The notes: a model not told the origin generated them from the letters alone. A stretch of DNA of 64,000 bases from Lonicera japonica (GCA_021464415.1 CM038469.1:12006501-12070500); one strand, 5' to 3'; numbered from the stretch's first letter, positions 24,369-36,711 are shown. A program made the numbers and translations.

Positions 24369-27300
24369 TTGATACTAGATAGAGCTCCCAATTACAACGC
24401 CATCCTCGATAGGGGAACACTTAATGAGATCAGGGCTGCCATTTCAACCTACAACTTGACCATGAGATTCCCTACCCCCCACGGAGTCGGGGAGGTTAGA
24501 GGAAATCAGGTCGAAGCTCATAGTTGCCAGTTCCGGACACAAAAAGAAGTCAGGATCGCAAAGATCACAGTTGTTGAGGTCAAAGCCGGTGCTGAGAAAG
24601 AATTATTGAGGATAGGAGAGTGTAGCAACACAGAGAAGTGGGAGATCGACACCTTAGACCCCAGGGATGAAGAGAAAAAGCTTCGTGGTCAACCGGTGGA
24701 AGACTTGGAATATTTGGTTCTTGACCCCTCACGGCTTGTCAGGGTCCTCAAAACCAGTGATCAAATTTGTACAGAGGTTAAAGAAGAGCTTTGTCAGTGC
24801 TTGCGAGCTAACACCGACATATTTGCATGGTTCCACGATGACATGAAGGGGATGAACCCGAAGGTCATGGTGCACAGACTCAACGCTGGCCCCACTTTCA
24901 CACCCGTAAGGCAGAAGAAAAGGAGTTTTGCTGCAGAAAGGAATTCGACTGCCAAAGAAGAAGTCCAAAAACTCCTCTAAGCAGGTTTCATTCGGGAGGT
25001 ATACTATCCGAAATGGCTCTCCAATATAGTGCTAGTAAAGAAGCACAGTGGAAAGTGGAGAATGTGTGTGGACTTCAAAGACCTTAATAAGGCCTGCCCG
25101 AAGTATAGTTTCTCGCTCCCAAAGATCGACCAACTTATAGATGCAACTACGGGCCACGAAATGTTAAGTTTCATGGATGCATACCCCAGCTACAACCAGA
25201 ATCAGGATGGCTCCAAAATACGAGGAAAATACCTCCTTTATCACCAACGAAGGCACGTACTGCTACAAAGCTATGCTATTTGGCCTAAGGAACGCAGGAA
25301 CTACCTACAAAAGGGTAACAAATGCACTGTTTAAAGACCAAATAGGCAGAAACATAGGAGGTTTACGTTGATGACATGCTGGTCAAAAGCCTTAAAGCCC
25401 TGAATCATGTGGTCGACCTCAATAAAGCTTTCGCCATATTCAGACAAAATGGCATGTCCCTTAACTAGGCCAAGTGCGCTTTTAGAGTTAAAGGGGAAAA
25501 GTTCTTAGGTTTTATGGTCACTCAAAGGGGAATCGAGGCTAACCTAGAAAAGATACAAGCTCTTGTCGACATGAAATTCCCATCTCCTAAAGAAGTCCAG
25601 AGTCTAGCAGGAAGAGTGGCAGCTCTCAACAGATTCATCTCCAGAGCAACAAATAAGTGGCACCCTTTCTTCAAAACTCTAAAAAAAGCCTTCGAATGGA
25701 CTGAATAATGCGAGCTGGCTTTTCAACAGCTCAAACAGTACCTCGGAGCACTTCCCTTCCTTAGCTCACCAAGAAAGGAGGAAATTCTGAGCTTATAATT
25801 GGCAGTGTCACGAATAGCAGTTAGTTCAGCACTAATGAGGAACGATGAAGGGGCTCAGCTACCAGTATACTACAAGAGCAAAGCTCTGCACGTTGTTGAG
25901 CTAAACTACCCAAGACTAGAAAAAATACTTATCACGTCTCGAAAGCTGAGACCCTACTTTCAGGCCCACACCATAGATGTGCTCACAGATCAGCCATTAC
26001 GAAGAGTTCTCAACATGCCAGAGCAATCAGATCATCTGGCCATATGGGTTGTTGAGCTTGGGCAATTCGTGATTAATTACCGGCCTTAAACCTCGATTAA
26101 GGGTCAGGTCGTGGCAGACTTTATAGTCGAGTTCACATACATTGAAGACCAGATTGAGGAGCCACCAGAGCTACTGCCGCTCCCGAACCCGAACACTTCG
26201 GCCACTACCGCTTCGATGAATTTATTACCAGGAAAACCCATGTGGGTCCTGCACGCCGATGGGGCTTCTAACCTACAGGGCTCCGAGCTGGTTTAGCGTT
26301 GATAACTCCTGAGGCCAACACCCTTGAAATAGCACTGAAATTCATGTTCAAGGCCTTCAACAATGAGACTGAATACGAAGCCATCATTTCAGGCTTGAGA
26401 ATAGCTTGTGATCTGGGAGCAAAGCAAATGGTAGTCTACAATGACTCCGCCGTGGTAGTCGGCCAAATACTTGGTCAAAATGTGGCAAAATAAGAACACA
26501 TGGTCGCCTACTTAGCAAAAGCTAAAGCAACGATTTAGAAGTACTCTAACCTCATTTTCATTAAGGTCTCACGAGCTCAAGACAACAAGGCAGATCACCT
26601 GGCCAAGCTTGCCATAAGTTCAGACTTACCAAGCTAGGGTGCACGTTGAATATCTGGAAAGGAAAACGATAGATGAACCTGTGAAGTTGGACATAACTCC
26701 AATACAAATCTGCAAATATTGGATTAACCCAATTTTGAACTATCTCACTGACGAAGCCCTCCCTGAAGACAGGAAGATGGCCAAAAGAAATAAAGTATAT
26801 GTCTAACAGTTATGTGGTCATCGAAGCAGCACTGTATAAGAGGGGTACGTCCTCCCTTTCTTACTCTGCCTACACCATCACCAAGCCCAAGTAACCCTAC
26901 TAGAGATTTATGAATGCCTGTGTGGGGGGCATCCGGGAGCTTCGTCGCTAGCACTCAAAGTTGGCAGATAAGGCTACTTTTGGCCCACCATCCTACAAGA
27001 CGCAAAAGAATTGGTAAAGAAATGCGACAAGTGCTAGCAACTCACAAACATCAGCAGCTCCCAGCAGAGCTTATGACCCCCGTCAGCAGCCCTTGGCCTT
27101 TCTCTCAATGAGGCATTGACATAATGGGGCCTTTTCCACTGGGCAATGGATATACCACGTTCGCGGTTGTAGCCATTGATTACTTCACCAAATGGGCTGA
27201 GGCCAAGGCATTGACAACGATCAACACCATGAAGATTCAAAATTTTATGTGGAGGAACATCATCTGTCGTTTTGGTCTCCCAAAGGTGCTGATCATTAAT

Positions 27301-27921
27301 AATGGAAAGCAGTTTGACTGCGATCTCTTTAGGGACTTCTGTGAAGGGCATGTAATCAAAAACCACTACAGCTCACCTGTCCACCCTCAGGCCAATGGCC
27401 AAGCAGAGGTCACCAACAGAACCTTACTGAGCTCATTGAAGAAGAGACTCAATGATGCTAAGATAAATTGGTCTGAAGACCTTCCTTCGGTACTATGGGC
27501 TTACAAAACCACAATTATAGGCCCAGCGGGCAAAACCCCTTTCACCATAACCTACAAAACTGAAGCAGTCATCCTGGTGAAAATGGGAGTCCCAACTTAC
27601 AGAATCAACCATCACGACCCAGCTCGTAATGGTAAGGACCTACTGGCTAACCTAGATTTCCTCAAAGAAAAGAGAAAGCAAGCTCGAATTAAGGAAGAGG
27701 TATATAAAAGAAGAATGGTCAAAAGTTACAATAAAAAGGTCAAACATCGAAGCATGAATGTTGGCGACTTAGTGCTCCGGAAAGTCACATTGGCAATAAA
27801 AAATTTTGAACATGGCAAGCTCGCTGCCAAATGGGAGGGCCCCTACGTGGTCACCAAAGTCAGCAGACTATGCACTTATTATTTAAGAACCGTGGACGGT
27901 AGGAAGCTCATGAGACCATAG
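24369..27921 (+). pseudogene. Tat-element pol: protease, RT, RNase H, aRNase H, integrase
   Basis: Protease tail: APNYNAILDRGTLNEIRAAIS at 24380. RT: WRMCVDFKDLNKACPK and SFMDAYPSYNQ (25050-25200), VYVDDMLVK near 25365. First RNase H: YYKSKALHVVELNYPRLEK near 25870. Second, archaeal-type RNase H: MWVLHADGASN near 26240, ETEYEAIISGLRIA near 26370, DNKADHLAKLA near 26583. Integrase from 27124: VAIDYFTKWAEA, then INNGKQFD where the second catalytic Asp is Asn, then HPQANGQAEVTNRT. The integrase ORF is open to 27921 and includes a C-terminal tail (GDLVLRKV...GKLAAKWEGPY). Upstream domains are broken by at least eight stops or shifts. Confidence 0.88.
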
Positions 27922-28029
27922 AACACCTCAAGAGATATTATCCTTGAGCTAGAAAAGTTTGTACTTTTTGTAATAATTTCATCCAAAAAAATGTACATTG
28001 AATGTTTTGTTTGATACTTTGTTACTTAT

Positions 28030-28300
28030 AACTTGCACTCTGTTAAAAAATCCTCTCACAAAGAGGTCAGTTTAGTAAGTGTTCAGCTTGTAAGAAGCAT
28101 AATTGCACTCTGTTAAAAACCCTCTTACAAAGAGGTCAGTTTAGTAAGTGTTCAGCTCGCAAAAAGCACATTTGCACTCTGTAAAAAAACCCTATCACAA
28201 AAAAGTCAGTTTAGTAATTGTTCAGCTCGCAAGCAGCACACTTGCATTCTGTTAAAAACCTCTCATAAAAGGTCAGTGGTCTAACTAGAGGGGCCTAGTA
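28030..28300 (+). repeat. Tandem repeats in Tat-element tail
   Basis: About four units of roughly 70 bp read TTGCACTCTGTTAAAAA, CCTCT.ACAAAGAGGTCAGTTTAGTAA, GTGTTCAGCTCGCAA (units near 28035, 28105, 28172 and 28243). A related module occurs in element 1 at 7130-7300. The region lies between integrase and the antisense gene. Confidence 0.8.
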
Positions 28301-31300
28301 ACAAATGAGAATTTTTTTCAAAATTTGCCTAAGTTAGATGGGGGCATGGCTCTACTCAAGCTTAGCCAATGAGTACAAATTTTCATTTCTTAAACCAAGA
28401 ACCTCGGAAAGATTACTATAATCATACAGGTCTTTCACCTCTTATGAATTTCTTATAAGACCTCCCTCGAGGCACGATATTTATCTTGCTAAATTTCATT
28501 TGACTTTTATCTATGTTGTGGGGGGCATTAGAGTACTTATAGGTCTCATTGCTACATCTACTGCATCTCACATAAATAACTTAGACAAAAGTAGAAACAA
28601 GAATTAAAGCAAAATAAAGAAAAACTGGCAAAAATGACTCATTTCATTGATGAAAAGAGAAATTACATGGGTCCTATACTTCTATACAAAGAAGAGACCT
28701 ATTAAAAATACTCCTCATCACCAGCTCCTGCGCCAGACCTTGAAAATGAGGGCTCGCCAGTCTCCCACTTGGTCAGCACGTCAGGTTCTTCAGCCTTAAT
28801 CAGTTGCAGGACAGCCAGGGCATCGCCTTTCCTTTTAGCTATTTTGGCCTCTAGCTCAGGAGTTACTTCAATCTCAGAAGGTACCTCCAGATCCTCGAGT
28901 TCCTCAGGCCTCTAGAAAGCCAACTCTTTGTAGTTGTAAAAGCCAGTGACAAAGGAATCTGAGATCCTCAGCAAGGGACCCTTCATGGCACAAAACTCTT
29001 TGACGGCTTGGGACTTCGTTGCGGGGACAGACTCTTTCAGCCCCCTCAACTTGAGTTCCTTAGCCATCAATTGAGCTTGGGCGTCCTTCAGTGCCTTCTC
29101 AGCACCTTCTCTACCTTTACGCTCCAAATTAGTTGTCTCTTGGCTCTTCTCCAATGTGAGCCTAGCATTATGAAGCTCCCTCCTGACTTGGGTTAGCTTG
29201 GACTTGAAGTTGAAGGCCTCTTATTTTTTGGCCTCGTGCTCCTGGGACAGATTTATGTACTCATGCTCCAACCGGCTGAACGTGTCGTTGAAGCTGTCCA
29301 CCTTGCTCTTTAGACCTTCTGTCTCTGACAGGGCATTGCTCAGCTGGTCCAGCATGACCTTCTTGTCGTTGTCAACTCTCTCCAGGTTTCTCTTGACAAT
29401 GTAGAGCTCGTTCTGCATCCTAAGGAGTTCCTCCTGAAGAGCTGAGTTGGCCACGGTGCTGGAACCCTCTTTAGCCAAGTGGAGGGTTGATAAAAAAAAG
29501 ATTAATCGCCTGTGAAGAAACAAAAGAGACAAATTATATTTGAAGAACTTAAATAATGGAGCCTAGAGCGATAATAGAAATACCTGACTCATGTGAAGGC
29601 TAAATGAGCTAGCTAACGAGCTCATTCCCCGTTCCTTTGCCTGCTCAAGCACCTTTTGCGATAGGGGAAGGAAAGAGTAACCCAGCACGAAGAAGGTAGA
29701 GTTACCTTGGGCGCTGGGATCAAGCGTGCCTTCATCAGTTTGCCCAGGTCTGAAAGTTGCTTGGGGGCATCTTTGGCCCCAGTGATCACTACCTCTTCTT
29801 CCTCCACCCCAAGCTCTTCAACACCTACGGGGGCTCTGCCTCTTTTCTTTCTAGGGTCGTCTTCTCAGGGCTGAGAGGATGGAGGTCTTCCAAAGGGGCA
29901 TTCATAAGCTCCACCCAACTCTGTGCATTTTCTGGTGGAGGGCTGATAGGCCTGGCAATGACTGTTGGGGCTGGCTGGGAGACCTTGGGCAATTTCGAGA
30001 TGGCCTCCCCAACTCTATTAGGCCGCCCCTTAAACATCTTCAATGGAGGCAAACCCCTGGCTAGCGGTCCTCCTCTTGGTTGTCTTCTCGGTATTCACCT
30101 TGAAGACCAGGGCTGGGAAAAAAAAGAGAGAAGGTCAGAGTCAGCAAGAAATGGGGGTTGTAATCGGAGTTATATAGAGAAAAAGAAGGAAAACAAATCA
30201 AAGACTCACTTCTCTTGTGTAACACTCCGTGTTTTAAACTTTTGAAGATTTTAATTTAAAACCTTAAAATTTGTATTGAGCACTAACTTTTATCTTGATT
30301 ACTTCTAGAACCCCGAATTAAGTTCTGTCTTTTTCGACAAGTTAATTATATTTATTAGACTAATTTTGAAAAGTATCGTTGTAATCCGGAAGTGGAATGA
30401 GCTAGTTAGGCCTTTTTTTTATTTTCGAGAAAATTACATTTTGGTCCAAGCTGCCAGTTTGTTTTACAATTTGGTCCAAGCTGACAACACTGTTTTTTTA
30501 CATTTTGGTCCTGCATCGTTTTTGACGAACTTGACAAACTTTGACCATCTTCTTCACTCCTTTAAACACCATTACTGACCTTTTAGACCATAGAACAAGC
30601 ACATACACTTCTAAAGAGAGAAATGGTTATTCATGGGTGATTTCTAGCTCAAATTCAAAGATTTTGACCCGAAATCTCTAATTTTACTAGCTTTTTGCGT
30701 GGCAAATCCAATTTCAGGGTTGGTTTTCTCATTCGGTTGTAGTAGGTGGTCTATTAGGAGCTATATACTTATGTCCAGAGGTTACTAAGGTGGGAAATTC
30801 CCTTCATTTCTTCATTCCTTGCTTGAAAATTGTTGTATGAGTAGTAATACTAAATTTTCGGTACCAAAATCTTACTTTTCTTTGCATGCATGTGGTTTAT
30901 GCTTGATATATATATATATCTAAGCATGTTGATAATTATTATATGAGTTGTTGATGATGGAATTAAGGGCTGATCGTAGTGCATGTTGGTATTCATTGGT
31001 TATTTTGAGATTTTGGTACCGAAATCGCTGGAAACGCCGCTTGCATGTTTAATAATAGAATTTTCATCAAAATGTATCAAATTTTAGAATGTTAATCATC
31101 TTAAATCATACTTAAGTTTGAGGTTAAACATGCATGATGCGTTCGATAAGGTTATTAGCGAGTCTAGTATTACTTCTCTCACTAGTTTTTGCTAAATTGT
31201 TGAAATTGAGAAATTTTGACTAAGACAAGTAAAATTGATAAAAAAATCTAAAAATTTGGATTATGTTTTATTATTATTGATAGTTTTATTATTGACCCTT

Positions 31301-31726
31301 TTCGATATAATAACATGATTATAAAAGAAAAGTGTTATTCTAGTAAGCTTTAATGTTAAAGGGGCAAATTGTGTAATTAATCCAAGAATTGTACTATTGG
31401 TAAACTTTATAATTATTCAAGCATGTGATAAGATATTATCTAGTGGGTAACATTATTAAGATCACATGGGATACACTTGTTGATTTTATTAATATTGCTC
31501 TGAGCATAATTACTACCTAATGGTATGTTGATTATATTGAGATTGTTGGAACCGGATAAGCACCGGTATAGAAATGCTTGATTTATGTTATTGCACAGAC
31601 CCATGGTAAAGATGGGGCGCCAAAAATCTGGTTACCAGTGCACAAGCCCACTGTAAGGTGGGGTGCATTCTTGAGCATATTATTCTGTCTAGTACCGGTA
31701 TTAGGTCGAGGAGGAGGAGGAGGTGG

Positions 31727-31850
31727 ATGGACGTTTATACAGTTACCATGTGTGTTACACGTGGATAATGATTGACATATATTGCGGTATAATAAATGGA
31801 TTTTCCTTATTAATTAATGTAATCTTGGAAATTCTTGTTAATGAATTTAA
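31727..31850 (+). repeat. Long target duplication, left copy (124 bp)
   Basis: ATGGACGTTTATACAG...TTGTTAATGAATTTAA is identical to 34239-34360 except for one extra TG in a (TG)n run. The pair brackets the truncated gypsy insertion. Confidence 0.9.
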
Positions 31851-32363
31851 CAAATTGGATATCGCCCTTCTCAAAGCGTTGGTCCGATGGACGGGAAAGA
31901 ATTTTTTTAAAAACTCCGATTGAAGTACTTGCCAAGACCGAATAGATTGCGGTCTTTGAGCATTCAACCAAATTTTTCCTTTATCTTTTAATGAAAAAGG
32001 GAATAGTTTTAAACGCATAACCTCCTCATTAGTGTTTGCCTCACGAAACGTGGAGCATACTTCTTCAAAGTCTTTCAAATGTAAATATGGGTTTTCAGAT
32101 TCCATACCATGGAAGGAAGGGATGTGTTGAAGCATACCCGGCTTGAAGGAAAAAGTTTCCGCTTGACCGGCGGGAAGAACAATGCACGAGTTGGACGTCG
32201 TCCGAGGTGGTTGAAGATAATCCCTCATAGTGCGAACCGGAGGAACGTTGTTCACTCCTTCCCCCTCGTTATCACTTTCGTGGTCCGCCATTCTTCCTTG
32301 ATTTGCCATTCTTGGTGACGGGGGAGGACTAATTCGAATATCCACAAACAATTGCCCTTGCAT
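31851..32363 (-). pseudogene. Partial gypsy gag
   Basis: About 170 codons: MQGQLFVDIRISPPPSPRMA, an acidic linker, then the conserved Ty3/gypsy gag core (FHGMESENPYLHL, LFPFSLKDKGKIWLNA, SEFLKKFFPVHRTNALRR). The ORF runs on past the element end into the duplicated host sequence, so the last 30 or so codons are not gag. Nothing beyond the ISN motif remains. Confidence 0.8.
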
Positions 32364-32529
32364 GGGCTTGAAAAACTATTCGAATTGCTCCACGAAAACT
32401 CTACAAAATAAAGCAGAAAATAAGGGAGAAAAATAAATTAATTAAATAGAAAGAAATACTTACAGAATGGTTTTGTACAAAACCCGAGATCCGCCTTTTG
32501 CCTTATCCCCGGCAACGGCGCCAAAAACT

Positions 32530-34238
32530 TGGCGCCGCTTAAATAGCGCGTTGCGATAGAGCCCAAGTGCAGGCACGTCAAGTTGTAATATAGTCTCGGA
32601 AGTCCGAGTGTCGAACCACAGGGATAAGTGAAAAGGAATAGAATGGATTACGGATTAAATGGTTTTCCGATTTTGTAAGTTGGATTTGTTGTGAGACAAC
32701 GAAAATGTAAAACGATTGCGAAAATTAACAAGAAAGCACTAAGGTAGGTGGAGATTAGTTACGATTTAAGAAACGGTGGTCACTAGCTCATACAAAGACT
32801 TCAACACAAGGTTTCTCGAGATATGGGAAATGTTGGTGTATCTCTCCATAGCAAAGGGTGCGACGCTAGGCGACTCATTCCCGGATCGAAGCTATATCAA
32901 GAAAGAGACAAACAACATTCCACCAAAGACAAAGTCATCATTCCTACCTCTTAGCTACGGGTGTGAAGCAAGGCAACCCATTCCCGATGAAGCTAATCCA
33001 AGATAGATATGACAAACTCATCGTAAAAAGATTTAACATAAAGCAAGTGTATGAAATCTCATGATTTAAAGAATGAAAATTAAAAAGTAAATCCAAACAA
33101 TGAAACGGAATGAAGTTTATGGGATAAATTTGTCATCTCATCTTTTATCATTTATGGTAGAAAACAAAGAGTCTAAGTATCACATAAAGTGTAAGAAGCA
33201 CTCAATGTATCAATAAATGAATCAAAAATGAGATTAACAAATTTATAATCCATCTATGGAGTTTTAAGAAATATTCATAATTTCTACGAAGAGGGAAAAG
33301 CTCCATGGATGGGGGAAAAAGACTACAAGCTTTCTAGAACCATATAAATATGTTGTATGTTCATTAACAACCAAGCACTAAATATACAAGGCATATAAAG
33401 TCTTAATTTATTATGAATATACCTAGAAAGCTTGCAACAATGGAGGAAATGAAGAAGAAAAGGATTTACAACTATTTCTCAAACTTTAAACATGGATTGA
33501 GCCATAAATCACCGAATATTATATCGCGATTCACCTCCGTAACCTTAGTAAAAGACTACTCCATAATACTCGAAACAAGAATTATAGAAGAAGCATTCAT
33601 TTCTTAAAATCAAAGTAAACTTACAAGAAGAAGAAGAAATTACAAGGTTTTAGCTCTCCCTTCTCTCTAAAACTTGTACAAAAACTTAGATATCTTAGCC
33701 TAGAAGCTAAGAGAAATAATATATATTAAAAGGTTGCAAAATATCTAACTAAATATCTAAAATAGCTTGAACCACTAAAATAGCCCATTTTGGGTGTGAA
33801 ATGGACAAGTTGTCAGGGCCATGATCGATCATGGTTATGCCCATGATCGATCATGGAAGTGTTCTGCCAGAAAAAATGGTTCCATGATCAATCATGGTTA
33901 TGCCCATGATCGATCATGGACATGCCTATGATCGATCATGGTTATGCCCATGATCGATCATGGTTATACCCATGATCAATCATGGTTCTGGAATTTCTTC
34001 ACTCAGCACTTTGCAAGCCTCCAAGCTTGCTCTTGATCACTTCATGCAATGCCATTGTATCCCAATCCTACAAACACATGGAATACTACAAAATACACAC
34101 CACTTTGGCCATGTTAGATACAAAACTCGCTAAAGCACTAATCTCGAGATAAGTGGATAATTAGGCAGAATTAAAGCAACAAACGCGTCAAGCGACTCCG
34201 GGAAAGAGCTTAAACATGACAATATTATGCGTTTGTCA
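32530..34238 (-). repeat. 5' LTR of the truncated gypsy element
   Basis: 1709 bp on the minus strand, TGACAAACG... to ...GCGGCGCCA, six bases from the PBS. It contains the 22-bp-period palindrome array at 33819-33985 in its U3 half, and an AT-rich TATA-like stretch (TTTTAATATATATTATT) about 90 bp downstream of the array on the minus strand. Confidence 0.75.
33819..33985. repeat. Palindrome array 2 (CCATGATCGATCATGG)
   Basis: Seven copies of a 16-bp palindrome start at 33819, 33841, 33882, 33904, 33926, 33948 and 33970. All steps are exactly 22 bp except one of 41 bp. Two copies have CAATC in place of CGATC and one has CTATG at its left end. Spacers are six bases, usually TTATGC or similar. 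Confidence 0.92.
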
Positions 34239-34360
34239 ATGGACGTTTATACAGTTACCATGTGTGTTACACGTGGATAATGATTGACATATATTGCGGT
34301 ATAATAAATGGATTTTCCTTATTAATTAATGTAATCTTGGAAATTCTTGTTAATGAATTT
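34239..34360 (+). repeat. Long target duplication, right copy (122 bp)
   Basis: Same sequence as 31727-31850, less one TG. After it the solo LTR continues with GGTAAATAAAAAATTTC. Confidence 0.9.
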
Positions 34361-36711
34361 AAGGTAAATAAAAAATTTCTTATATTGTGATATGTCCATG
34401 CATTGCATTTCCCTTTCCCTATAGTTTCCATTGGGCCAGTCATGGCTCATTCCCTCATTTTCCTTTTAGGTACACCTCGTGTTTTGGGTAAAGGTCGTGG
34501 TTTAGGTTAGAGTTCATCTTAGAGTCTTCTCTGATGGCTCTATGGATTTAGTTGTCATTTTATCTTAATTTGTGGTACATGTAATATTGAATTTTATTTG
34601 GATACTTTATACTACTTATGGATGTAGTGATTTGTATTATTGTCGAACTTGGATTTGTGTTTGGATTTTAGCCTATTGGAAGGTTATGCTTGGATTATTG
34701 TATTAGACTATTTCCTATTTGGATTGGAATCCAGTTGAAAAGTATTCTATGTAATTATTATGTTTGTCAACAAGATGGTTTTTCTCGTGTTACGAATACT
34801 TTATGTCGAATTTTCATTGAATTTCTTTACCTTTCGTTAAATCATTGATTATATACTTTTATTTATCTGCTGTTGATTAGATACAGCATCCGATAACACC
34901 TGCTTATTTAGGTGTTTGTTACATCTTGGGCACCACAGGCACCTGCTGAAAAGGGACCATAGTTAAGGCCCTGTCCTCAGGGGAGACAGGCTAGAATCTC
35001 AAATCCAGGAACCTGGTCACCATTTCCCTTATGATTTTGAGGCGTGGAGCCCTGGGTCGTTCCGTTCGGAGGGCAAGAGCACGCCCAAAGGAGGAAGGTC
35101 CTCCACGATGAGGACATTGGGCTCTGTGTTGATGGGCCTGGGGCTTAGGCCATACCTTCATAGCATTTTGGGAGCTACAATATCGGCGTAATACTTAAAA
35201 AAGAAGTCTTTAGCGTCCTCCATCCAGGACGTTTTCACCAGAACGGACTTTTTCTCTTTAACTGTGAAATATGAAACAAGAAGATGAGGTCAAAAACTCT
35301 AGCTTAAAATGCATAATCAAGCTTATTCGGCACTAAGAAAGGAACTTACTAACAAAGTCTGGCTCTGAGAGCCAGTGTTTGAGGTCGTGAATGCTGGGAC
35401 ACCTCGAGTCATGCTCCCAGTCTTCCGTTGAGACAAAAAATAATTGTTTCTTTCAATTAGGAATGCTGTCAGGGAGGCCATATATGATCTTTGAAGCCCC
35501 TAACCTTGTGGGACAGTCAAAGACACCCTTGCTCTTTTCGCCTCTATCCTTGGGCTAGAAAGGGAGATGAACTCCTCAATGGTGATGTCGTGACTACCAG
35601 CGAAGATAGCACTGAAGATTAACATCGATCCTATCAGGCATGACCACATATTGAGGCTAACTTGTGTGGGCGCGAGGTCCATAGTCGCCAATAACTCCCG
35701 TACATGATCATCTATGGGGAACCTCAGCCCATGTCCAAAGGCAGCCTCATAGAAGCAGACCTCTCCAGGTCTGTAATAGCAGGCTCTTTCCTCTGGACCT
35801 AGAGCCCTTATCCTAACTGAATCAGGGATCTGGTATGCCCTTTTGAAGATTAGAATATCAGGGGCAAAGAAGGTTGAAGGGATACGAAAGCTGGCTAGAG
35901 AGCTGAGATACTCTGAATATTTCTCGATGGCCTTTAAGTCGTTGGACACACAAGGAGGAAGACAGACGTGAACCAACTCTCCCTCGCTATTTAAAATCTC
36001 AATGGACCTCACGTCAGAAATGGGGTTTGGTACATTTCCCGCGAAAGGACCCTGCTCTGTGTTGGAAGGGACCCCTGACCCTGGGTTTAGCTGGTGAAGT
36101 GCTCCATCAGAATCGCTAAGTGTGAAGAGGAAAAGAAGGTGTGAAATGGGGAATGAGCTTGATGAAGGTCTCTAAAGAAACGCTCTTAAACCTTTTAAAG
36201 GAGTTTTCTGAAGGGGGTTTATAAGCCAGGGTAATAGAGAATGTGGTGATTAAAGGCTTCGGGGGCTCTAAAGTGCCTAAGGTTCAAGGAGAGAAGAAGT
36301 AGAAAGTAGAGAAATTTTTCTCTAAGGTATGAGGGTTTTATAAGGTGTGTAGGAGAAGCTAAGTGTCTTTTCAAAAGCCTTAACTGTGCACTTGTGAACC
36401 CACCGCTACACGCTTACACATTCTCTAAAGAATACGGAACGATTGTACACGACCTCATTAAGTAGTAACGGTCACATTAAAGAGCTCAGGGTTAAAATGC
36501 AGGTCCTCAAGCCAGGTCAGAGATTCTTATATTTGGGGAATCCACCAAATCCGATGTGAATACCGAATCCGAACTCCTCCAGGAGCCCTAGTGCACCCAG
36601 TGCACGTCGCTCATCTATCAGAGCTCAAAAATTCTTCCAAACAAACTGAGGAAGAGTTTTTATCCTCGTTAATCAGCTACTCTAAGCTGAATGTCAAGGA
36701 TAGGGGTCAAT

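Larger units (their letters stand above)
31851..34238 (-). mobile_element. Truncated Ty3/gypsy element (5' LTR, leader, partial gag)
   Basis: On the minus strand it begins with LTR TGACAAACGCATAATATTG at 34238. The LTR ends at 32530, PBS TGGCGCCGTTGCCGGGG lies at 32523-32507, and gag runs from about 32363. Gag reads LQHIPSFHGMESENPYLHLKDFEEVC and FLKKFFPVHRTNALRRAISN, a standard gypsy gag, and stops abruptly at 31851 after ISNL where target DNA begins. No pol and no 3' LTR are present. The flanks are not a normal 5-bp duplication but a 122-124 bp one. Confidence 0.85.
30219..34923. mobile_element. Solo LTR (interrupted) inside the Tat antisense gene
   Basis: Starts TGTAACACTCCGTGTTTT and ends GGTGTTTGTTACA, with exact 5-bp duplications TCTTG at 30214-30218 and 34924-34928. 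Excluding the later insertion at 31851-34238 and one copy of the duplicated target, it is about 2.2 kb. No PBS or coding domain belongs to it, so it is a solo LTR, probably of a Ty3/gypsy family by its terminal sequence (inference). Confidence 0.8.
28912..36012 (-). pseudogene. Spliced antisense gene (aORF) of the Tat element, interrupted
   Basis: Antisense genes between integrase and the 3' LTR are known in Tat-group elements. Exon a (36012 to 35350) encodes MRSIEILNSEGELVHVCLPP...FYEAAFGHGLRFPI...LAPTQVSLNMW, a plant transposon-protein type domain, then after a frameshift FFVSTEDWEHD. A GTAAGT donor at 35349 and CACAG acceptor at 35262 bound an 88-bp intron. Exon b runs from 35261 and is cut at 34929 by the solo LTR; it resumes at 30218 and meets donor GTGAGT at 30210. 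Exon c is 30112-29584 (proline-rich), then a 74-bp intron to 29510. Exon d (29509-28912) encodes a long coiled coil (LQEELLRMQNELYIVKRNL...). An in-frame TAA at 29221-29223 and other lesions make it a pseudogene. Function unknown. Confidence 0.7.

Noticed and set aside
27124..27921. Intact integrase gene
   Set aside because: The frame is open for 265 codons, but the second catalytic Asp is Asn, the N-terminal zinc region is broken, and no start belongs to it. It is a pol fragment.
29757..30245. 162-codon plus-strand ORF in the Tat tail
   Set aside because: It is opposite to the exon c of the antisense gene, whose splice sites and coding fit better. The plus frame has no recognisable motif.
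33819..33985. CRISPR-like array
   Set aside because: Repeats are short palindromes with six-base near-constant spacers in a plant LTR. CRISPR needs unique spacers of about 30 bp, and no cas gene is present.
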